Source: Leeia oryzae DSM 17879 (GTDB taxonomy: Bacteria > Pseudomonadota > Gammaproteobacteria > Burkholderiales > Leeiaceae). From it: a stretch of 64,000 nt of DNA. The notes beneath the pieces are model-generated. The model searched no databases and was not told the origin of the DNA. It was given only the letters and a program-made list of their open reading frames with translations. Where the stretch lies: contig NZ_AQXU01000020.1 in the NCBI RefSeq assembly GCF_000376945.1, positions 62,001-126,000 on the forward strand, given 5' to 3'. Of the stretch, positions 1 through 8,840 are shown one piece after another; within the stretch, counting starts at the first letter, position 1, and each line of letters starts with the position of its first letter. The position numbers and the translations under genes are program-made.

Positions 1-1686
1 GATAGCCTGGTTCACCTGCGATACCCCGGCTGCCTGCTCTTGGGAGGCAGCAGAAATTTCCTCGATCAGGCTGGCAGTCTTCTTGATAGAAGGGACCATT
101 TTATCCAACAGTTCGCCAGCATGATTCGCCAGCGCCAGGCTATTAGCGGCCAGTGCACCGATTTCATGCGAGGCCTCCTGGCTTCTGCCAGCCAGCCGTC
201 GTACTTCGGCAGCGACCACCGCAAACCCTTTGCCATGCTCGCCGGCACGCGCGGCCTCAATGGCGGCGTTAAGTGCAAGCAGGTTGGTCTGATAGGCGAT
301 TTCATCAACAATGCCGATCTTCTTGGCAATTTCACGCATGGCCACTTCTGTATCTTTGGCGGCCTTGCCGCTTTGCTGTACATAGTCTGCAGCTTCTGTG
401 GCAATCTGCCGTGTGGTCTGGGCGTTCTCATTGTTGGAGTTTACCGATGCCGAAATCTGCTCCAGCGAGGCGCTGGTCTGCTCGACACTGGCTGCCTGGG
501 TACTGGCAGAGGCACTCAGGGCGTGAGCAGACGAATTGACCTCTTTGGAGGCATGCGAAATTTCCTCACTCGCCGTTTTGATTTGCCGCATGGTTGCAGA
601 CAGGCGGGTTGCCATGCGTTGCATGGCATCTTGCAGGGTATGAATTTCTCCCGCTTTGGCGGTTACCTGGATTTCATGGGTCAGGTCACCATCTGCCAGC
701 CGGTCCAGCGAGTTGGCCACGATACCAATCGGCCCGGCAATACGGCGTGCAATCCAGATCATCAGCATGAGCCCTGCCAGGCCCATAAGCGCCATCAGGA
801 CAATCATTTTCAGCAGCAATTGCTGCACCGGCCCGATAATCTCGGACTCAGGCAATTCGACAACCACAAAACTGTTTAGGGTAGGTACAAAGGATGACGC
901 CACAATGCGAATACCGTCTGCAGCCTTGTAACGGTCGATATTGAAGTCACCCCGCTTCAATAGCCCAGCGGCAACCACGTCCATGCCGGGCAGATCGGCC
1001 AGTTTTTTCTTGGCAATCAGTGAGCTGTCGCGATGCACCAGTATCTGGCCATCTGCCTTGACCAGCATGGCCTGACCCTGCTGCCCGACCTGAACCTTGC
1101 GAATCTGCTCGGCCATGCGGGATGCCTTCAGCCCGAGCCCGCCCGCTGCTTCGTGACCCAATGCATCTTTGCCCCGGGTATTGATATACAGCATCATTTC
1201 ATTGGGATTATGTTCATCGGCATCCAGATTCAGCTCGAAATCGGCACCGCGGTTCAGAAACCCGTAGAACCAGCCATCGGCAGGGTTATTGGCCTGAAGG
1301 GTTTTCAGCAGCCCGGTCTGGCTATAGTAATGGCCGGTCGCCAGCGGGATGAAGGTCACCGAGTCGGCATTGTTCAGTCGCATCAGCGCTTGTGCGTAGG
1401 TTTTCCATAATTCGATTTTTTCGGGCGGTTCGCCGGATGCGGCCCATTCATGCAGCAGCGGGTCATTAACCAGTACACGAGATGCCGCCAGAGGCCCGGC
1501 AATCTGCTGCTCGATCTGATTGCGAATACTGCCGAGCGTGGCCGGCATTTCTGAGGTTTCGATACGACGATTGATAAAGTCGCTGGCATTGGTATAAAAC
1601 ACAAACGAAGAAATGCCCAGCGTCAGGATGAGAACCAGTGAAATGGCCAGAATCAGCTGGGTTTTGATGGAGTGAATCCTTAGCAT
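1..1686 (-). CDS. Methyl-accepting chemotaxis protein, cut by the left window edge
   Basis: The frame opens at an ATG at 1686 behind GGGAGGCAAGAGGG and stays open to base 1, giving 562 codons without a stop, so the C-terminus lies outside the window. Residues about 8-30 form a membrane helix, followed by a long periplasmic region that reads like a Cache sensor, a second membrane segment, HAMP and the signalling domain. The hairpin tip is visible as [20 protein letters not shown] followed by [15 protein letters not shown]. It is the last co-directional gene downstream of the che operon, separated by 71 bases from the GGDEF-EAL gene. Its ligand cannot be told from the sequence. Confidence 0.93.
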   Translation of the reverse strand, partial: MLRIHSIKTQLILAISLVLILTLGISSFVFYTNASDFINRRIETSEMPATLGSIRNQIEQQIAGPLAASRVLVNDPLLHEWAASGEPPEKIELWKTYAQALMRLNNADSVTFIPLATGHYYSQTGLLKTLQANNPADGWFYGFLNRGADFELNLDADEHNPNEMMLYINTRGKDALGHEAAGGLGLKASRMAEQIRKVQVGQQGQAMLVKADGQILVHRDSSLIAKKKLADLPGMDVVAAGLLKRGDFNIDRYKAADGIRIVASSFVPTLNSFVVVELPESEIIGPVQQLLLKMIVLMALMGLAGLMLMIWIARRIAGPIGIVANSLDRLADGDLTHEIQVTAKAGEIHTLQDAMQRMATRLSATMRQIKTASEEISHASKEVNSSAHALSASASTQAASVEQTSASLEQISASVNSNNENAQTTRQIATEAADYVQQSGKAAKDTEVAMREIAKKIGIVDEIAYQTNLLALNAAIEAARAGEHGKGFAVVAAEVRRLAGRSQEASHEIGALAANSLALANHAGELLDKMVPSIKKTASLIEEISAASQEQAAGVSQVNQAI

Positions 1687-1757
1687 CCCTCTTGCCTCCC
1701 TTTATCGTTCTTTTCGCTTGGCGTGTTGCAGATGACCAAGGCGTGTCGAATCTGGCC

Positions 1758-3911
1758 TTACTTTAGCAGCAAGGTTTCAAAATCTTCTTTCGAGATCGGC
1801 CGGCTAAAATAGTAACCTTGAACCTCGTCACAATCGTGTTCCAGCAAGAAATCCCATTGCTCTTTCAGCTCTACCCCTTCCGCGGTCACCTTCATGCCAA
1901 GGTTGCGTGCCAGCATGATGATGGTGTGAACGATGGAGGCATCACTCTTGCTCAGGTGCACCGTATCAATAAAGGATTTGTCGATTTTCAGGATATCGAT
2001 CGGGAATTTTTTCAGGTAACTCAAGCTTGAATAACCGGTGCCAAAGTCATCCAGCGAAATCTGGATGCCTGTTTCCTTGAAGGCCATCATGGTATGAATG
2101 GCCATTTCCGGATTTTCCATCAGCACACTCTCGGTTAGTTCAAGAATCAGCTGATCTGGCGATACGCCATTGCTTTCACAGGTCTTGAGCAGGCTTTGCA
2201 GCAGGTTTTTTTGCCGGAACTGATGGGCAGAGAGGTTGACCGAGATTTTGATGTTACCAGCGCCCATGTCTTTCAATTGGCGCATTTCTTTGCAAGCGGT
2301 GTCGATAATCCATTGCCCGATGGCATAGATCAGCCCGGTTTCTTCGGCCAGTGGAATAAACTCGCCAGGGGAAACAAACCCGAGTACCGGGTTTTTCCAG
2401 CGAATCAATGCTTCTGCCCCGACAATCTTGCCTGTCTGCATGGAAACCTTGGGCTGATACACCAGATGCAGCTCGTTAGATGACAGGGCATGCCGTAGCT
2501 GCGTTTCCATGGTCATCTTGCGCTGGGTAAGGGCATTAAGTTCAGCAGTAAAAAGCTGGCTGGTGTTGCCGCCTTCCTGTTTGGCCTGGTACAAGGCGAT
2601 TTCTGCGTTGCGGATGGACTCGCTCAGGTCATTGTCCGCCACCGTGCACACATAAACACCAATACTGGTCGTGACAGATAGCCGATGAGAATAAATCTGC
2701 AACTCGTGGGCCACGCTTCTGACAATCTCGGCTGCGAGGTTGACGATTTCTTCTTCCCCGCCATTGGCAAGTGCCATGATCAGAAATTCATCGCCGCCGT
2801 TTCGGGAGACCAGACAGTTGTCCGAGGCATATTTTTGCAGCCGGTCGGCCAGTACCTTGAGCGTCTGATCGCCCACGACATGGCCGAGGGAATCATTGAT
2901 GACCTTGAAGCGGTCCAGGTCCAGGCACAGTACGCCCAAGACGGTATTCGGGTTCCAGGCAACGTGCTGCAATTGCTTGTCAAAATAGGATCTGGCGATC
3001 ATGCGGTTCGGCAGGCCGGTCAGTGCATCGTGGTAGGCCAGAAAATCAATCAGGATCTGCGTATCTTTGCTCTCGGAGATATCCAGATACAAGGCAACAT
3101 AGTGGGAAACCTTGCCTTGGCCACCACGAATGGCCGTGATGCTGACCTTCATGGAGACCACGTTACCGTCTTTGCAGCGGTTAAGAATCTCGCCAGACCA
3201 GTGCCCCTGCTCGGTCATGGATTGCCACATTTCCTGATAGAAGGCCGGACTTTGCTTGTCGGATTTCAGAATGCTGGGGTTGCGTCCCAGTACCTCTTCT
3301 TCCGTGTAGCCAGTCAGTCGGGAAAATGCCGGGTTGACCCGTACGATGCGGCCTTGTGCATCGGTAATCATGACCGCTTCAAAGTTGAGTTCGACCACTT
3401 TGTTGGCCAGTTCGACACTGGAACTGGCGTCTGATTCGAGGATGGATGACTTGATGCTGGCGTTGAGTTTGGATTTGACCTGTTGCAGACCATGTTCAAG
3501 ACTTTGCTCATGCCGGTAATGGGCAACATGGCTCTTGACCCGGAGCATGAATTCGGCCGGGTTATAAGGCTGCACGATAACATCCACCGCACCGTATTCA
3601 AAACAGCGAGAGGTATGCTCAATGTCATGCAGCATGGTCACAAAGATAACCGGTATTGCCTTTGTTTCTGGCCTTAGCTTCAGCCACTGGCAGATTTCAT
3701 ACGCCTGCTCGACATTACTGGCGTTGACATCCATGACCACCAGTTCCGGCTGGGCGGTTTCCATGGCCATCATGACCATGTTGGCACTTTGTGCCTGCCG
3801 AACCGAACAGGCGGACCGGGAAAGAACGTCCGCAATATGCTGGACGGACAAGGCATTGTGACCAACCACCAAAATATCTGCAGGGTATGTTACTTGAGAT
3901 AAAACCGGCAT
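1758..3911 (-). CDS. Pseudo-receiver-PAS-GGDEF-EAL c-di-GMP turnover protein
   Basis: The 717-residue protein has a receiver-like domain (about 10-130), a PAS domain (170-285), GGDEF (290-450) and EAL (460-715). The GGDEF motif (RNGGDEF), the EALIRW motif and the DDFGTGYSS loop are intact, so both cyclase and phosphodiesterase activity are possible. The RxxD inhibitory site before GGDEF is not conserved. The receiver keeps an aspartate at residue 61 but has Gly17-His18 where the acidic pair should be and Gln114 where the invariant lysine should be, so ordinary phosphorylation looks unlikely. It sits 61 bases downstream of cheB in the same orientation, which suggests coupling of chemotaxis to c-di-GMP. 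Confidence 0.9.
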   Translation of the reverse strand: MPVLSQVTYPADILVVGHNALSVQHIADVLSRSACSVRQAQSANMVMMAMETAQPELVVMDVNASNVEQAYEICQWLKLRPETKAIPVIFVTMLHDIEHTSRCFEYGAVDVIVQPYNPAEFMLRVKSHVAHYRHEQSLEHGLQQVKSKLNASIKSSILESDASSSVELANKVVELNFEAVMITDAQGRIVRVNPAFSRLTGYTEEEVLGRNPSILKSDKQSPAFYQEMWQSMTEQGHWSGEILNRCKDGNVVSMKVSITAIRGGQGKVSHYVALYLDISESKDTQILIDFLAYHDALTGLPNRMIARSYFDKQLQHVAWNPNTVLGVLCLDLDRFKVINDSLGHVVGDQTLKVLADRLQKYASDNCLVSRNGGDEFLIMALANGGEEEIVNLAAEIVRSVAHELQIYSHRLSVTTSIGVYVCTVADNDLSESIRNAEIALYQAKQEGGNTSQLFTAELNALTQRKMTMETQLRHALSSNELHLVYQPKVSMQTGKIVGAEALIRWKNPVLGFVSPGEFIPLAEETGLIYAIGQWIIDTACKEMRQLKDMGAGNIKISVNLSAHQFRQKNLLQSLLKTCESNGVSPDQLILELTESVLMENPEMAIHTMMAFKETGIQISLDDFGTGYSSLSYLKKFPIDILKIDKSFIDTVHLSKSDASIVHTIIMLARNLGMKVTAEGVELKEQWDFLLEHDCDEVQGYYFSRPISKEDFETLLLK

Positions 3912-3972
3912 TTATCAATCTTCCAATAGGTTGTTCAGCACATTGCCATGCATGATGGCCAAATAGTCCATG

Positions 3973-5040
3973 TCAGAATTTTAGTATAGCGCCCGGGATT
4001 TCATTGAGAGAAATCACCTTTTCTGCCGCGTTGCGTTTGATGGCTTCTTTGGGCATGCCAAAGACCACGCAGGAGGCTTCATCTTGGGCAATCGTGCGGG
4101 CATTGGCTTGTCGCATCTCCAGAAGGCCAGCGGCGCCATCGTCGCCCATGCCAGTCATGATCACGCCCAGTGCATTCTTGCCAGCCACTTTGGCAACCGA
4201 ACGGAACAGTACATCCACCGACGGGATATGCCGGTTCACCAGCGGGCCAGCGACGACTTCGACAAAATATTGGGCTCCGCTACGCTTGAGCAGCATGTGT
4301 TTCCCGCCAGGGGCAATCAAGGCACGGCCAGGCATCACCCGGTCATTGTTCTGCGCTTCTTTTACTTCGATCTGACACAAGCCGTTTAACCGGGATGCAA
4401 AAGCTGCCGTGAATTTTTCTGGCATGTGCTGGACAATGACAATACCCGGACAGACACGCGGCAAGGCAGTCAAGACGGCTTCCAGCGCTTGTGTACCGCC
4501 AGTGGATGTACCCAGCGCAACAATGCGCTCGGTGGTTTGCGCCATGGCGTGTCCGGCTACCGGTGCAAGAATGGCGTCGGCCGTCAACTTCGGAGCAGGC
4601 GCCTGGGAAGAGGCTTCTTTATGCACCAACCGTTTCAGATTGGCCTTGGCGGCGATCTTGACGGCTTCGACAATATCGCTGGTAGAGTCTTCCAGAAACT
4701 GTTTGAGACCTGCCTTGGGTTTGGTCACAATGCTGACGGCACCGGCAGACAGCGCCTGCATGGTGGTCTCGGCTCCCGCCTCGGTCAGCGTCGAGCAAAT
4801 CACCACTGGCGTGGGTCTTTCTGCCATGATTTTACGCAAGAAGCTGATGCCATCCATGCGCGGCATTTCCACGTCCAGCACGATGACATCGGGCCACTGC
4901 TGCCGCATACGCTCCATGGCAAAAATCGGGTCAGATGCCACCCCCTGAACCGTGATGGCAGGGTCTGACTCCAGTCTATGGGTCAGCACCTGCCTGACCA
5001 CGGCAGAATCATCGACAATCAATACGTTTATTTTTTTCAT
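3973..5040 (-). CDS. cheB: CheB chemotaxis methylesterase/deamidase
   Basis: The 355-residue protein removes methyl groups from receptor glutamates and can deamidate glutamines. An N-terminal receiver has the acidic pair Asp10-Asp11, phospho-acceptor Asp56 ([10 protein letters not shown]) and Lys in VTKPKAG. The C-terminal esterase domain has its nucleophile Ser179 (LGTSTGG), His205 (VQHMPEKF) and the Asp300/301 pair (TGMGDDG). Length matches the family. The ATG lies 5 bases after the cheD stop, which implies translational coupling. It works with cheR and cheD just upstream as the adaptation unit of the operon. Confidence 0.97.
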   Translation of the reverse strand: MKKINVLIVDDSAVVRQVLTHRLESDPAITVQGVASDPIFAMERMRQQWPDVIVLDVEMPRMDGISFLRKIMAERPTPVVICSTLTEAGAETTMQALSAGAVSIVTKPKAGLKQFLEDSTSDIVEAVKIAAKANLKRLVHKEASSQAPAPKLTADAILAPVAGHAMAQTTERIVALGTSTGGTQALEAVLTALPRVCPGIVIVQHMPEKFTAAFASRLNGLCQIEVKEAQNNDRVMPGRALIAPGGKHMLLKRSGAQYFVEVVAGPLVNRHIPSVDVLFRSVAKVAGKNALGVIMTGMGDDGAAGLLEMRQANARTIAQDEASCVVFGMPKEAIKRNAAEKVISLNEIPGAILKF

Positions 5041-5045
5041 GATTG

Positions 5046-5660
5046 TTACTTTCCAAATTTGGAGGCATCAAAGACCGGGTGCTGCTTCACCCATGTATAG
5101 CCGCTCCAAACATCAAAAATCACTTGCCGGTGCCCTACCCCGCCCAGATGGTGTGCGACGACATTCAGATGGTATTCGTTTGCGAGATGAAGCGCCACAT
5201 GGCTGTTAAGACAGCCAAGCGTACAATCGCTACCGGCGCAGTTCTCGCATCCAGCCGGGCGAATATGCAGGTCTTTGCCAACGGGCCGCTTACCAGACAG
5301 GTTCACAGGCCTTTTCTGCCATTGCTGATTGGCAACCGAGCTAGGAAACATGCTCCCGCCGCCAAACAGCTTGACTTCATAATCCCCCGGGTCAGAACCA
5401 TAAGACGCAATCGACTGCAACAGAAGCGTCATCGCCTCATCCGCATAGCGGCCATCCAGCACCAGCTCTCTTGCATCCGTCTTTTTGCGACGTTGCGGCA
5501 GCATGAAGTGACACATGCCGCCCACATGCCACTTGGGATGCCACATCACAATCGAAACACATGACCCTAAAATTGTCCGGATACGGGTATTCCGGTCGCC
5601 AAAGTAGTAATCCCCTGGCTGCAAGAATACATCAAACGCATTTGGTGGCAGTTCATCCAT
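5046..5660 (-). CDS. cheD: CheD receptor deamidase with extra cysteine cluster
   Basis: CheD deamidates receptor glutamines. The catalytic residues are visible: Thr29, Cys34 in RTILGSCVS and His51 in GGMCHFMLP, with a downstream GGGSMFP segment. At 204 residues it is longer than compact CheD proteins. The added length includes an insertion with Cys138-x2-Cys141-x4-Cys146-x3-Cys150 just before the region aligned with the usual IGxxN stretch. Such spacing could bind a metal or form disulfides; this is inference. It lies between cheR and cheB with gaps of only 9 and 5 bases. Confidence 0.95.
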   Translation of the reverse strand: MDELPPNAFDVFLQPGDYYFGDRNTRIRTILGSCVSIVMWHPKWHVGGMCHFMLPQRRKKTDARELVLDGRYADEAMTLLLQSIASYGSDPGDYEVKLFGGGSMFPSSVANQQWQKRPVNLSGKRPVGKDLHIRPAGCENCAGSDCTLGCLNSHVALHLANEYHLNVVAHHLGGVGHRQVIFDVWSGYTWVKQHPVFDASKFGK

Positions 5661-5669
5661 CGCGTTTTA

Positions 5670-6476
5670 TTAACTCTTCTTGTAGATGGCGGGGGCAACA
5701 GCCTCCAGCTCATCGTAAATGCCATTCAGGCTTTCCGAATGGCCAATAAACAGATAGCCGCCGGGCCGCAGTTGCTTGTCCAGACGCTTGATGACCTCCC
5801 GCTTGGTCGGCAGGTCAAAGTAAATCATGACATTTCTCAGGAAAATCACATCAAACTCACCCACATCCGGCAGCGGATTGGTCAGGTTGATCATCTCGAA
5901 ACGGGTACGTTTGCGTACATCACTCGCAATCAGGAAGGTCCCTTCCTGTGCGCCTGTCCCCTTGAGGCAAAACTCTGTCAGGTAGTGCTTGGGGATATGT
6001 TGCGTCTGCTCGATGGGGTAGTGTCCGGTACACGCTTTTTCCAGTACGCGTGAACTGATGTCAGACCCGAAAACCTCCCATGGGCGTCCGCCCAGACGGT
6101 CAGCCAGTACCATGGCAATGGAGTAGGCTTCCTGCCCGTAGGAACTGGCCGCACTCCAGACCCGGAAAGGCTTGCCGGGTACCAGTTCCTTTAAAGCCTG
6201 CTGGCTTAAAAACTGGAAATGCTTTGGCTCGCGGAAGAAGTAGGTTTCATTGGTGGTCAGCAGATCAACCGCAATCTGAGGCTCATGCGGGTAGGAACCC
6301 GACATCAGTAATTTGAAATAGTCGGTATAGTTGGTGAGATGATAATGGTTCAGCCGCCGGGTCAGGCGACTGCAGACCAGGGCTTTTTTTTCTTTGGAGA
6401 GTGAAATACCCGCTTGCTGGTAAATCCAGTTCTTGAGTTGTGTAAACTCCTGATCGGTAATCACGGCACCATGCAT
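5670..6476 (-). CDS. cheR: CheR chemotaxis protein methyltransferase
   Basis: The 268-residue protein transfers methyl groups from S-adenosylmethionine to receptor glutamates. The N-terminal helical domain begins ITDQEFTQLKNWIYQQAGIS and includes the basic stretch CSRLTRRL. The methyltransferase core shows VWSAASSYGQEAYSIAM, a SAM-binding motif, and FLRNVMIYFD. Length is normal. Start ATG at 6476 has only a weak ribosome site, and the gene follows a hairpin at 6544-6567, so its translation may be lower than that of cheW. Confidence 0.97.
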   Translation of the reverse strand: MHGAVITDQEFTQLKNWIYQQAGISLSKEKKALVCSRLTRRLNHYHLTNYTDYFKLLMSGSYPHEPQIAVDLLTTNETYFFREPKHFQFLSQQALKELVPGKPFRVWSAASSYGQEAYSIAMVLADRLGGRPWEVFGSDISSRVLEKACTGHYPIEQTQHIPKHYLTEFCLKGTGAQEGTFLIASDVRKRTRFEMINLTNPLPDVGEFDVIFLRNVMIYFDLPTKREVIKRLDKQLRPGGYLFIGHSESLNGIYDELEAVAPAIYKKS

Positions 6477-6543
6477 TATTCAACTGCCTTTTTTATCGTT
6501 TGATGCACAACATCCGGTGATGCGCTATTGGTAGCAGACAGCA

Positions 6544-6567
6544 ACAAGGGTGCGCAGGCACCCTTGT
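6544..6567 (-). terminator. Intercistronic hairpin after cheW
   Basis: Ten-base perfect stem ACAAGGGTGC / GCACCCTTGT with loop of four, starting two bases after the cheW stop. No run of T follows on the minus strand, so it is more likely a partial terminator or an mRNA 3-prime protecting hairpin than a full stop signal. The 92-base gap here is the largest in the cheA-cheB stretch. Confidence 0.5.
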
Positions 6568-6568
6568 A

Positions 6569-7114
6569 TCATGCAGTTGCAACATCCATGCCTTGCCCCA
6601 AGGCGGCCATTTCTTCTACCGACAGTACATTTTCTACACTGAGTATAATCACAAACTGGCCATTCACCTTGCCCATGCCCTGAATAAAGTCGGTGCGGAT
6701 GTGGGCGCCAAAGGCAGGTGGAGGCTCGATATCTTGCGTAGCAATTTCCAGCACCTCGGAAACCGAATCCACCACCACACCGATATCCTGGGTAGTACCT
6801 TCATCTTCGGCGCCACCCGCAACCTGTACTTCGATAATCACAATGCAAGTGCGTTTGGTGACTTCGGTAGACGGCTTGCCGAATCGGGATCGCAAATCGA
6901 TGACCGGCACCACCCTGCCGCGCAGGTTAATTACCCCGCGAATGAACGCCGGCATCATGGGCACCTCGGTCAGATGCCCGTATTCGATGATTTCCTTGAT
7001 GTTCAGGATACCAATGGCAAACATTTCACCCCCCAGGATGAACGTCAGATACTGACTTTCATCCTGGGGGACGGCAACAGACGTCCCTTGTTCAGCTTTC
7101 ACCAGAGAGCTCAT
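6569..7114 (-). CDS. cheW: CheW chemotaxis coupling protein
   Basis: The 181-residue single CheW domain links receptors to CheA. Visible family features include YLTFILGGEMFAIGILNIKEIIEY, the segment GVINLRGRVVPVIDLRSRFG, and the C-terminal INGQFVIIL-like strand. There is a strong ribosome site (AAGGGGGATGAGTC before ATG). It starts only 12 bases after the receptor gene upstream, so the receptor and CheW are probably co-translated. Confidence 0.96.
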   Translation of the reverse strand: MSSLVKAEQGTSVAVPQDESQYLTFILGGEMFAIGILNIKEIIEYGHLTEVPMMPAFIRGVINLRGRVVPVIDLRSRFGKPSTEVTKRTCIVIIEVQVAGGAEDEGTTQDIGVVVDSVSEVLEIATQDIEPPPAFGAHIRTDFIQGMGKVNGQFVIILSVENVLSVEEMAALGQGMDVATA

Positions 7115-7126
7115 GACTCATCCCCC

Positions 7127-8764
7127 TTAGAAGCGCACAAAATCTGATTCGGCTACCGGTTTGCCTGGCTGGTTTCTGACCGGTGCCATTTTGGCGGGCT
7201 TGTTGCTCTTGTTACCCGCACCAAATGCCTGATGTACAGAACCACCTGCTGACTCAACCTTAAAGAAGGCGACCAGTTGCTGCAACTGCTCGGCCTGACC
7301 GCTCATTTCTTCGGCTGTGGCAGCCAGTTCTTCAGAGGCCGTCGCGTTCTGCTGGGTGATCTGGTTCATCTGCGTCATGGCCGTATTCACCTGAGACAAA
7401 CCGGTAGATTGCTCTTCAGAGGCAGCGGTAATTTCCTGCACCAGGTCAGAGGTACGGTTAATGGCGGGTACCATTTCGTCCAGCAAATGACCTGCACGTT
7501 CGGCCAGTTCCACACTGCTGCCAGCCACTTCGCCAATTTCCTGCGCGGCGACCTGGCTGCGTTCTGCCAGTTTGCGCACCTCGGCGGCCACCACAGCAAA
7601 ACCTTTACCGTGTTCACCGGCACGGGCTGCCTCAATGGCAGCGTTCAGCGCCAACAGGTTAGTCTGGTAAGCGATATCATCAATAATGCCGATCTTAGCC
7701 GCAATCTGCTTCATGGCAGCCACGGTTGCTTTTACGGACTCGCCACCCTGGGTTGCCTGGGTAGCAGCCTGGGTTGCCATGCTGTCGGTGACTTTGGCAT
7801 TCTCTGCGTTCTGGTGAACGGAGGCAGACATCTGTTCGACAGCAGAACTGGTCTCTTCCACACTGGCAGCCTGCTCGCTGGTGGCTTGGCTCAGACTCTG
7901 TGCCGTTTCTGCTACCTGCTCGGAAGAGCTGGACAAACCATCTGCAGAACTGCGCACTTCACCAATTACATTGGCCAGCTTGGCAGCCATTTCCCTGATG
8001 GCAGCCAGCATGCTGGTGGTGTCATTGGCACGGGTTTTCACCTCGACACTCAAATCACCGGCAGCAATATGTTTCACGACTTCGGCAGCGTACGCTGGCT
8101 CGCCACCCAGCTGGCGGCTAATCATGCGGGCAATCAGAATACCGATGGCAATCGACAAGATCACGCTGATGGCAATCAGTACAATCAGCATTTTATTGAT
8201 ATTACTGACAATCCCGTCAGCATCGGTATTTGCCTGTGCCGCAAATTTGACGTTGAAATCGACAATGGTAGATAACGCATCATCTACTTTGGTTACCAAA
8301 GGCTTGGCGGTTTCCGTGTTCAGTTTCATTGCCAGGGCCATGTCACCCTGGTCTACCGCTGCGCGTATCTGCTTGGCAACATTCAGGTACTGGGGCCAGA
8401 ACTCGTCATACACCTTCATGGCTTCGACTTCTGTAGGTTGCAAGACCGAACTGCGGTATTTTTTGATCTGGTCGTCCATGATCCCCAGCGTCGCATTCAT
8501 GTCCTGATTCAGCTTCTCGCGTGACTGGGCATCGGTAGACAGCATGTAGCGCAGCATGTCACGGTTGTAGTAAATCAGTTCTTCGTTGGCTTGCATGGCC
8601 TGGTTTATTGGCATCAGCATGTTGACATAGACGTTGGTCATCATGTCATTGACCTGATTGGTTGAGCGCAGCCCCATCAACCCGATAAAGCCGCCAATCA
8701 GCGCAACCAGAATAAAAGACAATACCAGCTTGGTCGCCAGTTTAAGATTGTTAAACCATGTCAT
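7127..8764 (-). CDS. Methyl-accepting chemotaxis protein (four-helix-bundle type) inside the che operon
   Basis: I chose the ATG at 8764 because AAGGAGAAGAGC precedes it and the product then begins [19 protein letters not shown], a normal receptor N-terminus; an upstream in-frame start would add 17 unlikely residues. The 545-residue protein has a first membrane helix (about 10-32), a periplasmic four-helix-bundle sensor, a second membrane helix near 190-210, HAMP, and a signalling hairpin with [20 protein letters not shown]. The end ESDFVRF is not the NWETF-type CheR/CheB tether. Position between cheA and cheW suggests it is a core receptor of this pathway. Confidence 0.95.
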   Translation of the reverse strand: MTWFNNLKLATKLVLSFILVALIGGFIGLMGLRSTNQVNDMMTNVYVNMLMPINQAMQANEELIYYNRDMLRYMLSTDAQSREKLNQDMNATLGIMDDQIKKYRSSVLQPTEVEAMKVYDEFWPQYLNVAKQIRAAVDQGDMALAMKLNTETAKPLVTKVDDALSTIVDFNVKFAAQANTDADGIVSNINKMLIVLIAISVILSIAIGILIARMISRQLGGEPAYAAEVVKHIAAGDLSVEVKTRANDTTSMLAAIREMAAKLANVIGEVRSSADGLSSSSEQVAETAQSLSQATSEQAASVEETSSAVEQMSASVHQNAENAKVTDSMATQAATQATQGGESVKATVAAMKQIAAKIGIIDDIAYQTNLLALNAAIEAARAGEHGKGFAVVAAEVRKLAERSQVAAQEIGEVAGSSVELAERAGHLLDEMVPAINRTSDLVQEITAASEEQSTGLSQVNTAMTQMNQITQQNATASEELAATAEEMSGQAEQLQQLVAFFKVESAGGSVHQAFGAGNKSNKPAKMAPVRNQPGKPVAESDFVRF

Positions 8765-8840
8765 GCTCTTCTCCTTTTGACCCAAATTCAGGGCACCGAG
8801 ATTTTTACGTTGCAATACGTGTCACCAGCCACCGATATGA

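Noticed and set aside
7277-8275. A 332-codon plus-strand frame
   Set aside because: It is antisense to the chemoreceptor in the che operon, and its composition is that of a shadow frame.
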